Of a stretch of 64,000 nucleotides of DNA, positions 51,001-58,629 are shown piece after piece. The notes beneath the pieces were generated by a model, which was given only the letters and a program-made list of their open reading frames with translations, was not told where the DNA came from and ran no database searches. The stretch is from RGIG4097 sp964550635 (GTDB taxonomy: Bacteria; Bacillota; Clostridia; Christensenellales; CAG-917). Position numbers and translations under genes: made by a program. Position 1 is the stretch's first letter; each line of letters begins with the position of its first letter. The stretch spans positions 116,334 to 180,333 of the forward strand of contig CAZJZV010000001.1 in NCBI GenBank assembly GCA_964550635.1, written 5' to 3'.

Positions 51001-51371
51001 TTTTCGAGCATATTGAGAAGTGCGCGAAGGCGCGTGAGTTGTTCGGTGTTCATAAACATAGTTGCAACCGAATAGAACTTTTCAAGTTCTTGCACGTTGA
51101 GAGTGCCGTTTGCGCGAGAAGCTGCGGTTTTTGCCATAAGTTCCGACATCAACTCGTCGTTTGACATTCCTGAAAACCGTCGCATTTCGTCTTCGATATT
51201 CAAATTCGCACCGTTTTTTCCCGCATTTTCTCCCCTTTCACCGCCATAAACTCCGCTACTTTTTGCATATGCGCTTGTAGACGTGTAGCCAAAATCATCA
51301 TTATTATAGGCATTGCCTTTCTTTTCGGTATTGTTTTTGTCGTCATAGCCGTTTCTTTCCCAAAAATTCAT
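50997..51371 (-). CDS. small hydrophilic protein coupled to the protease gene
   Basis: A 124-residue protein with a low-complexity Asn/Gly/Tyr-rich first half and a helical second half (NDELMSELMAKTAASR, VQELEKFYSVATMFMN, LTRLRALLNMLEK). I do not recognise it. GGAGG precedes the ATG at 51371, and its stop overlaps the protease start by 4 nt, so the two are made together; it could be a substrate, adaptor or inhibitor of the protease (inference). Confidence 0.7.
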   Translation of the reverse strand: MNFWERNGYDDKNNTEKKGNAYNNDDFGYTSTSAYAKSSGVYGGERGENAGKNGANLNIEDEMRRFSGMSNDELMSELMAKTAASRANGTLNVQELEKFYSVATMFMNTEQLTRLRALLNMLEK

Positions 51372-51428
51372 AAACTCCTCCGTCACAATCATTGTATGCC
51401 GTCATATATTGAAGGTGCAGGTGAAATT

Positions 51429-51827
51429 ATGAATTTTGATATTAACGCGATTATGAATATAATGACGATGATGAATGCCTTCAAGTCAAGCGCAAACAAA
51501 CCAAGCGGAAAAAGCGGTTTCGATATGAGCGGACTAAACGCACTTCTTCCCCTAATTTCAGGAGTGAAAGGAAACGGCGGAAATCAAAATCTGATGAGTA
51601 TGCTATCCGCGTTTTCAAGCGGTATACAAGGGGCTGCACACAACGAAAAAGTGTCACCGATGCAAAATGAAAACGAGCAAGAAAAAGCAAACGTAACCGA
51701 AAACGTAACTGCACAAAAAAACGATTTCGGACAAGCAGAAAGAACTCGACGAGCGTTTGATGAAATTGCCTTTGCAGGAGATGAAGTAGTCTACTTTTTG
51801 CGCAAAATGAGAATACTTTTCCGCTAA
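51429..51827 (+). CDS. small Met/Asn-rich protein divergent from the protease pair
   Basis: A 132-residue protein with a helical Met-rich start (NFDINAIMNIMTMMNAF), a Gly/Ser/Asn-rich middle (SGFDMSGLNALLPLISG) and a charged tail. AGGTG lies upstream of the ATG. I do not recognise the family. It is divergent from the 50997-51371 gene with only about 57 nt between the two starts, which suggests joint control. Confidence 0.6.
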   Translation: MNFDINAIMNIMTMMNAFKSSANKPSGKSGFDMSGLNALLPLISGVKGNGGNQNLMSMLSAFSSGIQGAAHNEKVSPMQNENEQEKANVTENVTAQKNDFGQAERTRRAFDEIAFAGDEVVYFLRKMRILFR

Positions 51828-51952
51828 AATCGCGCGTTTTAGCGAAAAATGCACCAATTTTGAGCGGTTTTGAAAACGCAAGCAGGATTTGAAAAACTTC
51901 ATCTTCAAACAAGATTTAGACTTGAATATATGAATTTTCAAGCATAAATACA

Positions 51953-52084
51953 ATGATGTATTACGGTGAAATGCAAGTGGTAGGAACTCAAAAATACTCT
52001 CATGCAAAAACAAAGCAAACGCACTACTCTGCCCATAGAGAAACCGATTTTGTGAACAACGTCAAGAAACTAAAAAATAATTGA
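51953..52084 (+). CDS. possible 43-residue small ORF
   Basis: An open frame begins with two ATG codons and ends just before the glyA terminator. The product is rich in Tyr, His, Lys and Asn (KYSHAKTKQTHYSAHRETD). No ribosome site is seen and the length could arise by chance. The remainder of 51828-52084 shows nothing else. Confidence 0.2.
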   Translation: MMYYGEMQVVGTQKYSHAKTKQTHYSAHRETDFVNNVKKLKNN

Positions 52085-52111
52085 AAAAGGGATGCAAAAC
52101 GCATCCCTTTT
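52085..52111 (-). terminator. intrinsic terminator of the yifB-glyA operon
   Basis: AAAAGGGATGC, loop AAAAC and GCATCCCTTTT form an 11-bp stem; on the minus strand it is followed by TTCAATTATTTTTT. It lies 19 nt after the glyA stop. Confidence 0.8.
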
Positions 52112-52130
52112 AGATTTTGAAATTTGACGA

Positions 52131-53381
52131 TTACAACACGTAATCTTTGTAGATAGGATACTTGTCGCAGAGTGCGATGATCTTTTCACTGACTGCGGGT
52201 ATCGCCTCTTCCCCTTTCTCGATGATATCGACGACTGCATCTGCAATGACGATCATATCTTTTTCTTTCATACCTCTTGTGGTGACGGCGGGAGTACCGA
52301 TTCTCAAACCGCTCGTGAGAGAGGGTTTTTCGGGATCGCCGGGGATAGAGTTTTTGTTTGCAGTGATATGCGCTTCGTCCAACCAGTTTTGAAGTTGCTT
52401 GCCATTCACGCCCGTTCCGATGAGATTGAGCAACATAAGGTGATTGTCCGTGCCGCCACTGACAAGTTTAATTCCCCTTTCCACGAAACGATTTGCCATT
52501 GCTTTTGCGTTTTTGAGGACTTGGAGTTGATATTCCTTAAATTCGGGAGAAAGGTCTTCCTTGAACGCAACTGCTTTTGCCGCTATGATATGCATCAAAG
52601 GACCGCCTTGGCATCCGGGGAAAATCGCCTTGTCTACGAGTTTTGCAAGGTTTTCGTCGTTTGTCAGGATAAGACCGCCTCTGGGCCCGCGTAGCGTCTT
52701 GTGAGTGGTCGTGGTGACGAAATCCGCATAAGGCATCGGGCTAGGATGAAGTCCAGTTGCAACGAGTCCTGCGATGTGAGCGATATCAACCATGAGATAT
52801 GCGCCGACTTCGTACGCTATTTCGCGGAATTTCTTGAAGTCGATGATTCTCGGATAAGCACTTGCGCCTGCGACGATAAGTTGAGGTTTGACTTCGTTTG
52901 CTATTCTTCTGACTTCGTCGTAGTCGATGAGACCGTCTTCATTCACGCCGTAGGTGACCGCGTTGAAGAGTTTACCGCTCATACTTACTTTCGCACCGTG
53001 AGTCAAGTGTCCGCCTGCGTCAAGGGACATACCGAGAATGGTATCACCGGGTTTCAACACACTGTAATAAACCGCAAGGTTTGCGTTGCTACCCGAATGC
53101 GGTTGGACGTTTGCAAATTTTGCGCCGAAGAGTTGTTTTGCGCGTTCTATTGCGATATTTTCCGTCACGTCAACGTATTCGCAACCACCGTAATAGCGCC
53201 TTCCGGGATAACCTTCCGCATACTTGTTGGTGAGGTGCGTACCTGCCGCCGCAAGGACTGCGGGAGAAACGATATTCTCACTTGCGATGAGTTCCACGTT
53301 GTGTTGCTGGCGTTCGAGTTCGTCCTTCAAGGACTGGTACAACTCGACGTCTACTGCTTTAATCAATGATAAGTCGATCAT
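52131..53381 (-). CDS. glyA: serine hydroxymethyltransferase
   Basis: GlyA interconverts serine and glycine with tetrahydrofolate. The 416-residue PLP enzyme has ELIASENIVS, NKYAEGYPGRRYYGG, the PLP lysine in TTTTHKTLRGPRGG and the late GVPAVTTRGM-like segment (GTPAVTTRGM). AAGGGTG precedes the ATG. It is the last gene of the long operon. Confidence 0.97.
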   Translation of the reverse strand: MIDLSLIKAVDVELYQSLKDELERQQHNVELIASENIVSPAVLAAAGTHLTNKYAEGYPGRRYYGGCEYVDVTENIAIERAKQLFGAKFANVQPHSGSNANLAVYYSVLKPGDTILGMSLDAGGHLTHGAKVSMSGKLFNAVTYGVNEDGLIDYDEVRRIANEVKPQLIVAGASAYPRIIDFKKFREIAYEVGAYLMVDIAHIAGLVATGLHPSPMPYADFVTTTTHKTLRGPRGGLILTNDENLAKLVDKAIFPGCQGGPLMHIIAAKAVAFKEDLSPEFKEYQLQVLKNAKAMANRFVERGIKLVSGGTDNHLMLLNLIGTGVNGKQLQNWLDEAHITANKNSIPGDPEKPSLTSGLRIGTPAVTTRGMKEKDMIVIADAVVDIIEKGEEAIPAVSEKIIALCDKYPIYKDYVL

Positions 53382-53402
53382 AATTTCACCCTTTTATATT
53401 CG

Positions 53403-53726
53403 TCAGTTAAGAAGGCTATCTATAACTGCGGAGATTTGTGCTTTTTGACGGAGTCCGATGAGTTTGTCTTTGACTTCGCCTTGTTTGAAGATGAACACCG
53501 CGGGAATTGACATAATGCCGAATCTTTCCGCAAGCGAAGGATAATCGTCGACGTCCACTTTACAGACGGGGACTCTGCCTTCGTAGTCGTTCGCAAGTTC
53601 TTCGATAGTGGGCGCAAGCATCTTGCAAGGACCGCACCAAGTCGCCCAGAAATCGACGAGAACGACGTCGTTTGACGAAATAACTTCGTCGAAATTGTCA
53701 GTTGTCAAAACGATAAGTTTTTCCAT
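53403..53726 (-). CDS. trxA: thioredoxin
   Basis: A 107-residue thioredoxin with the active site WATWCGPCKMLAP and the conserved SIPAVFIFKQG cis-proline region. AAGGAG precedes the ATG. It lies between rseC and glyA. Confidence 0.97.
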   Translation of the reverse strand: MEKLIVLTTDNFDEVISSNDVVLVDFWATWCGPCKMLAPTIEELANDYEGRVPVCKVDVDDYPSLAERFGIMSIPAVFIFKQGEVKDKLIGLRQKAQISAVIDSLLN

Positions 53727-53734
53727 AACACTCC

Positions 53735-54160
53735 TTAATTATCTGTCTTTACGGGGTCTTGCGGGCAAATTTCCTTCATTTGCGGACTGAACCCCTTCTT
53801 TTTTCTGATCACACAGCGGTCGAGCACGAACGCAATGACGAATCCGATCACCAAACCGCCCACCGCAAAGAGTATCGATGCAAGGTCGGACAGGACGCGT
53901 CCTATCATTATACCTGCAAAAACAAGCACTAACGGTATTATATAAACGATTGTTGCCGCTGTCAATACGAACCTTTCGCCCATTTCGATGGACACGAAGT
54001 CGCCCACGTTTGCATTGAGCGTATTCTCGACGACGATTTCGACTTTCATCGTATCCTTTGTGACGGCGCACATATGGCACTCGTCACAAGCGGATTTTCG
54101 GTCGAAACTGACGGTGGCTTTATTGCCTTTGATTTTTGTTACGACGCCTCTTTCGGTCAT
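53735..54160 (-). CDS. RseC/MucC-family membrane protein (SoxR-reducing system type)
   Basis: A 141-residue protein with an N-terminal beta-rich cysteine segment (ACDECHMCAV) and two hydrophobic helices (about 68-88 and 92-113). This is the RseC/MucC layout. The family is linked to SoxR reduction and Rnf-type electron transfer; no rnf genes are visible here. The adjacent trxA fits a redox role. It overlaps hisS by 4 nt. Confidence 0.85.
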   Translation of the reverse strand: MTERGVVTKIKGNKATVSFDRKSACDECHMCAVTKDTMKVEIVVENTLNANVGDFVSIEMGERFVLTAATIVYIIPLVLVFAGIMIGRVLSDLASILFAVGGLVIGFVIAFVLDRCVIRKKKGFSPQMKEICPQDPVKTDN

Positions 54161-55407
54161 TTTGCAACGTACTCCGCGATTTTGTCGATTTGGACTTTTT
54201 CACCGCTACCGTCCGCCATGTTTTTGACGGTAACTTCCCCGGCGGTCAGTTCGTCGTCTCCGACGACTACGACATATTTCGCGCCTATTTTGTCCGCATA
54301 TTTCATTTGCGCTTTAAGGCTACGATTCATAAGGTCGGTTTCTGCAGAGAGTCCCGCCGTTCTCAAACCGTTGGTGATAGACAACGCTTTTTTGGATGCG
54401 TTTTCGCCGAGCGGAGCGATATAAACGTCGGTTTTCGGCTCTACTGCGTTGAGTTTGCCCGTGTTTTCAAGCACGAGAAGAAGTCTTTCAAGACCGAGAC
54501 CGAAGCCCGCGGCGGGAGTCGGATGTCCGCCCACTTCTTCGACGAGATGATTATATCTTCCGCCACCGCAAACAGTGCCTTGTGCGCCAATGTCGTTCGA
54601 GATAAACTCAAAGACGGTGCGGGTGTAGTAGTCAAGACCGCGGACAATGCCGGGATTGACGTTGAACGGTATATCTAATGCGGTCAATTCTTCTTGAACA
54701 CCCTCGAAGTGCGCCTTGCAATCGTCGCAAAGATAGTCGATAATTCTGGGTGCGCCCGCGGTTATTCTCTTGCATTTTTCTTCTTTGCAATCGAGTATGC
54801 GAAGTGGATTTTTCTCGAATCTCGACTTGCAGGTTTCGCACATTCCGTCAAGGTTTGCGCCGATATACTCTTTCAAGGCTTTATTATATTCCGCGCGACA
54901 GGTTTTGCATCCGATGCTGTTGATATTCAACGACAACGCACTGAGACCTACGTTTTTTAGGAATGAGTACGCAAGGGAAATGACTTCTGCATCCGCTTTG
55001 GGAGTTTCGCTTCCGAACATTTCCACACCGAATTGATGATGTTCGCGGAGTCTGCCGTTTTGGGGTTTCTCGTAGCGGAATACGGGCGCGATATAGTAGA
55101 CCTTGAGCGGTAAGCCGTTTTGGGACAAACCGTTCTCTATGAAGGATCTCGCGACGCCTGCCGTCCCTTCGGGACGAAGGGTGATACTGCGATTGCCCTT
55201 GTCGATGAAGGTATACATTTCCTTGTTGACGATGTCGGTGGTTTCGCCCACACCGCGCAAGAAAAGTTCGGTGTGCTCGAAAATGGGGGTGCGAATTTCC
55301 TTAAATCCGAAGTTTCCCGCCGTTTTGCGCGCGATATTCTCTACGAAATGCCACTTGTATGCCTCTGCGGGCAACATGTCTTTTGTTCCCTTGGGTATGT
55401 TTATCAT
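54157..55407 (-). CDS. hisS: histidine--tRNA ligase
   Basis: A class II aminoacyl-tRNA synthetase of 416 residues: PKGTKDMLP, motif 2 region IAPVFRYEKPQNGRLREHHQFGVE, the histidine motif GLDYYTRTVFE, and motif 3 GFGLGLERLL, followed by the anticodon-binding domain. A cysteine-rich insertion (about 166-235, with CKTC, CETC, CKEEKC and CDDC) may bind zinc, as in several bacterial homologues. AGAGGAT precedes the ATG. No T-box leader is present because the gene is inside an operon. Confidence 0.97.
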   Translation of the reverse strand: MINIPKGTKDMLPAEAYKWHFVENIARKTAGNFGFKEIRTPIFEHTELFLRGVGETTDIVNKEMYTFIDKGNRSITLRPEGTAGVARSFIENGLSQNGLPLKVYYIAPVFRYEKPQNGRLREHHQFGVEMFGSETPKADAEVISLAYSFLKNVGLSALSLNINSIGCKTCRAEYNKALKEYIGANLDGMCETCKSRFEKNPLRILDCKEEKCKRITAGAPRIIDYLCDDCKAHFEGVQEELTALDIPFNVNPGIVRGLDYYTRTVFEFISNDIGAQGTVCGGGRYNHLVEEVGGHPTPAAGFGLGLERLLLVLENTGKLNAVEPKTDVYIAPLGENASKKALSITNGLRTAGLSAETDLMNRSLKAQMKYADKIGAKYVVVVGDDELTAGEVTVKNMADGSGEKVQIDKIAEYVAK

Positions 55408-55415
55408 AATATCCT

Positions 55416-56750
55416 CTACAGAATAAATCTTTTCAGGTTGGATTCTCTGAGTGCGGATGCAAGGTGCGCATCGACGTACTCTTTGTCTACTTTAATTTCC
55501 TTGGTGACACCGTCGTCCGCCTCGTAAAGGACGTCTTTCAAAAGGTGTTCCATAACCGCGTGCAAACGTCTTGCGCCGAGGTTTTCGCTATTCTCGTTTT
55601 CGCAGTAGGAGACCTTTGCGATTTCGCGGATTGCTTCGTCCGAAAATTCAAGGCTCACGCCGTCTACGCCCAATAGCGCCTTATATTGTTTGAGCACTGC
55701 GTTGTCGGGTTCAGTGAGAATGCGAACGAAGTCGTCTTCGGTGAGATTGTCGAGTTCAACGCGAATGGGGAATCTGCCTTGAAGTTCGGGGATGAGATCT
55801 TCCATTCTCGCCATATGGAATGCGCCCGCCGCAATGAAGAGTATGAAATCGGTGCGGATTGCGCCGTATTTCGTCTGAACGGTACTGCCTTCGACGATGG
55901 GAAGAATATCCCTTTGTACGCCTTCTCTCGACACGTCGTGACCTTGATCGCGACCGCTTCTTGCGGCGACTTTGTCGATTTCGTCAAGGAATACCACGCC
56001 GTCCTGCTCCGCTCTTTGAAGTGCTTCGGTGATAATAGCGTCTTGATCGACCATCTTTTCGCACTCTTGATTGATGAACATCTCTTTCGCTTGTTTGACG
56101 GAAAGTGAACGAATTTTCTTTGCACCCGTCGCACCGCCGAAGATATTGCCGAGAATGTTCGCCATATCGATTTCGCTTCCACCGCCTTGGGTGTTGACTT
56201 GAACGGACGTTTTGGGTTGTGCTTTGACTTCGATTTTGATTGTTATATTGTCAAGGTGTCCCGCGCGAATATCTTGGAGCAATTCTTCTTTGAGTTCGGC
56301 GTCCGACTTGTCCCCGGTTTCCGCTTTTTTGCGCAAGGGCAAGATGATGTCCGCGAGTTTATTTTCCGCTTTTTCGGTTGCGAGCGGCAAGACTTCCTTG
56401 AATTTTTCGTCTTTAACAAGACGAATTGCGACTTCGACTAGGTCTCGGATGATACTTTCGACGTCCCTACCTACGTAACCGACTTCGGTGAATTTGGTTG
56501 CTTCCACTTTGACGAAAGGAGCGTGTACGAGTTTTGCAAGTCTTCTTGCGATTTCGGTTTTACCAACGCCCGTCGGCCCTTTCATAATGATATTTTTGGG
56601 GGTGATTTCTTCCCTCATTTCGTCGCTCAACTTACTTCTGCGATAGCGGTTGCGGAGTGCGATTGCGACTGCGATTTTCGCTTCTTGTTGACCGATTATA
56701 TAGCGGTCGAGTTCTTGTACTATTTGTTTCGGTGTCAATACGTCTTGCAT
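55416..56750 (-). CDS. hslU: HslU (ClpY), ATPase subunit of the HslUV protease
   Basis: A 444-residue AAA+ unfoldase with the start LTPKQIVQELDRYIIGQ, Walker A GPTGVGKTEIARRLA, pore loop GYVGRDVES, an intermediate domain (about 110-240), Walker B VVFLDEIDKVA and the C-terminal LKRFIL peptide that activates HslV. GGAGG precedes the ATG. It lies 38 nt after hslV. Confidence 0.97.
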   Translation of the reverse strand: MQDVLTPKQIVQELDRYIIGQQEAKIAVAIALRNRYRRSKLSDEMREEITPKNIIMKGPTGVGKTEIARRLAKLVHAPFVKVEATKFTEVGYVGRDVESIIRDLVEVAIRLVKDEKFKEVLPLATEKAENKLADIILPLRKKAETGDKSDAELKEELLQDIRAGHLDNITIKIEVKAQPKTSVQVNTQGGGSEIDMANILGNIFGGATGAKKIRSLSVKQAKEMFINQECEKMVDQDAIITEALQRAEQDGVVFLDEIDKVAARSGRDQGHDVSREGVQRDILPIVEGSTVQTKYGAIRTDFILFIAAGAFHMARMEDLIPELQGRFPIRVELDNLTEDDFVRILTEPDNAVLKQYKALLGVDGVSLEFSDEAIREIAKVSYCENENSENLGARRLHAVMEHLLKDVLYEADDGVTKEIKVDKEYVDAHLASALRESNLKRFIL

Positions 56751-56788
56751 AATTTACCTCCACCGCGCCATTGGCGCAAATTATCCGA

Positions 56789-57322
56789 TTAGACGGTTTC
56801 TACGGTGATATGATTGTTCGTGAACACGCAAAGTTCGCTTGCGATAAGCAAGGAGCGATGCGCGATTTCTTCTGCGGAAAGGTCGGTTGCTTGAGCGAGC
56901 GCGCGAGCCGCCGCAAGAGCGTAGTTTCCGCCGCTACCGATTGCGCAAATACCGCTTTCGGGTTCGATGACTTCACCGCTACCCGACACGATATAGAGCG
57001 ACGTATGGTCTGCGACGATAAGAAGTGCTTCGAGTTTGCGATACATCTTGTCACTGCGCCAAAGTTCTGCGAGTTCGACGGCGGAGCGCATAAGGTTTCC
57101 GCTATACTTTTGGAGCATTTCCTCGAACTTCTCGGAGAGCGCGAACGCGTCGGACACGGATCCCGCGAAACCGATGACCACTTTTCCGTTGTAAATGCGT
57201 TTGACTTTGACGGCGTTACCCTTCATGATTACGCTTTCGCCCATGGTGACTTGACCGTCGCCCGCGATAGCGGTTACGCCGTTACGTTTTACTGCGCAAA
57301 TTGTTGTACCTCTGAATTCCAT
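56789..57322 (-). CDS. hslV: HslV (ClpQ), proteolytic subunit with a short N-terminal extension
   Basis: HslV is a proteasome beta-like N-terminal-threonine peptidase. The 177-residue protein starts MEFRGTTICAVKRNG, so the catalytic threonine aligns with residue 6 and the first five residues must be removed, unlike E. coli where only Met is lost. AGDGQVTMG and GFAGSVSDAF are typical. The start has GAGAGG upstream. It starts 2 nt after trmFO. Confidence 0.95.
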   Translation of the reverse strand: MEFRGTTICAVKRNGVTAIAGDGQVTMGESVIMKGNAVKVKRIYNGKVVIGFAGSVSDAFALSEKFEEMLQKYSGNLMRSAVELAELWRSDKMYRKLEALLIVADHTSLYIVSGSGEVIEPESGICAIGSGGNYALAAARALAQATDLSAEEIAHRSLLIASELCVFTNNHITVETV

Positions 57323-57324
57323 AT

Positions 57325-58629
57325 TTACCTCTCGATATGAAGTGCGGAAGTTAAATCCGCGATAGCTCTGTCGTGGTAGGCGAGTTTTCTTTCCTTTTTG
57401 TGAACGTTTTTGAGTTCGGGCAACAGTCCGAAATTGGCGTTCATAGGTTGGAAGTCGCCGGGGCACGACGATATATATCTCGTAAGTGCGCCGCAAATCG
57501 TGGTTGCGGGTAATACGAGCGGTTGTTCATTGCGAAGTTCTCTTGCGAGAGCGTCCGCCGCGATAAGTCCGCTTGCGATACTCTCGACGTATCCTTCCAC
57601 TCCCGACAACTGTCCCGCGATATACGTGGGAGTATCGGAGTTTTTCAATCTGAATCTATCCGTCAAAACGTCGGGAGCCTTGACGTACGTATTCCTGTGC
57701 ATAGTGCCGTAGCGGAGAAATTCCGCCGAGTGCAGTGCGGGTATCAGACTGAACACTCTCTTTTGCTCACCATAGGTGAGATTTGTTTGAAATCCCACGA
57801 GATTGTAGCAATCTCCCGCGGAATTTTCCTTTCGTAGTTGCACGACCGCATACGCGCTTTCTCCGGTTTCGGGATTGCGAAGTCCCACGGGGCGCAACGG
57901 TCCGTAGCGCATAGTATCACTACCCCTTTTCGCCATAAGTTCGATGGGCATACAACCGTCGAACAATTCCCGCTTGTCGAAGTCGTGCAAAGTTGCGGTT
58001 TGCGCGGTGACGAGCGCATCGTAGAAAATCTCGTACTCGTCCTTTTGCATGGGAAGATTGAGATAGTCTTCCCCGCCCTTGCCGTATCGCCCGCCGAAGT
58101 ACGCTTTGGTCATATCCACACTGTCAAACGACACGATAGGCGCGATTGCATCGTAGAAGAACAATCTGCTTTCCCCTGTCAGTCCTGCGATATAATCCGC
58201 AAAATCAGGAGACGTCAGAGGTCCTGTCGCAATAATGGTAGGCTCGTCCGAAATCTCGGTTATCTCTTCTCTCACGAGTGTGAAATCGGGATATGCGAAC
58301 AACTCTTTTTCGACTTCCGTCGAAAACTTCTCTCTATCCACCGCGAGTGCGCTCCCCGAAGGCACGGCGCAATGTTTGGCGATTTCGAGAAGACGGCAGT
58401 TAAGCAACGCAAGTTCGTCTTTCAGAAGACCGCTTGCGGTTTCGGGTGAGATAGACTTCAAACTGTTCGAACAAACGAGTTCCGCAATTCTATCGCCCGT
58501 GTGCGCGCCCGTAGTGCGTTTTGGGCGCATTTCGTACATTCTGACGGCAAATCCTCCGTCAAGAAGTCTGAACGCCGCTTCCGCGCCCGCAAGACCGCCA
58601 CCGATTACGTTAACGACGGCCTTTTGCAT
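57325..58629 (-). CDS. trmFO: methylenetetrahydrofolate--tRNA-(uracil-5-)-methyltransferase TrmFO
   Basis: A 434-residue FAD enzyme that makes m5U54 in tRNA. Motifs are VIGGGLAGAEAAFRL, MRPKRTTGAHTGDRIAELVCSNSLKS, GGRYGKGGEDYLNLPM and AGQLSGVEGYVESIASG. The ATG directly follows the topA stop (TAAATG). The topA-trmFO pair is ancient in Firmicutes. Confidence 0.97.
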   Translation of the reverse strand: MQKAVVNVIGGGLAGAEAAFRLLDGGFAVRMYEMRPKRTTGAHTGDRIAELVCSNSLKSISPETASGLLKDELALLNCRLLEIAKHCAVPSGSALAVDREKFSTEVEKELFAYPDFTLVREEITEISDEPTIIATGPLTSPDFADYIAGLTGESRLFFYDAIAPIVSFDSVDMTKAYFGGRYGKGGEDYLNLPMQKDEYEIFYDALVTAQTATLHDFDKRELFDGCMPIELMAKRGSDTMRYGPLRPVGLRNPETGESAYAVVQLRKENSAGDCYNLVGFQTNLTYGEQKRVFSLIPALHSAEFLRYGTMHRNTYVKAPDVLTDRFRLKNSDTPTYIAGQLSGVEGYVESIASGLIAADALARELRNEQPLVLPATTICGALTRYISSCPGDFQPMNANFGLLPELKNVHKKERKLAYHDRAIADLTSALHIER

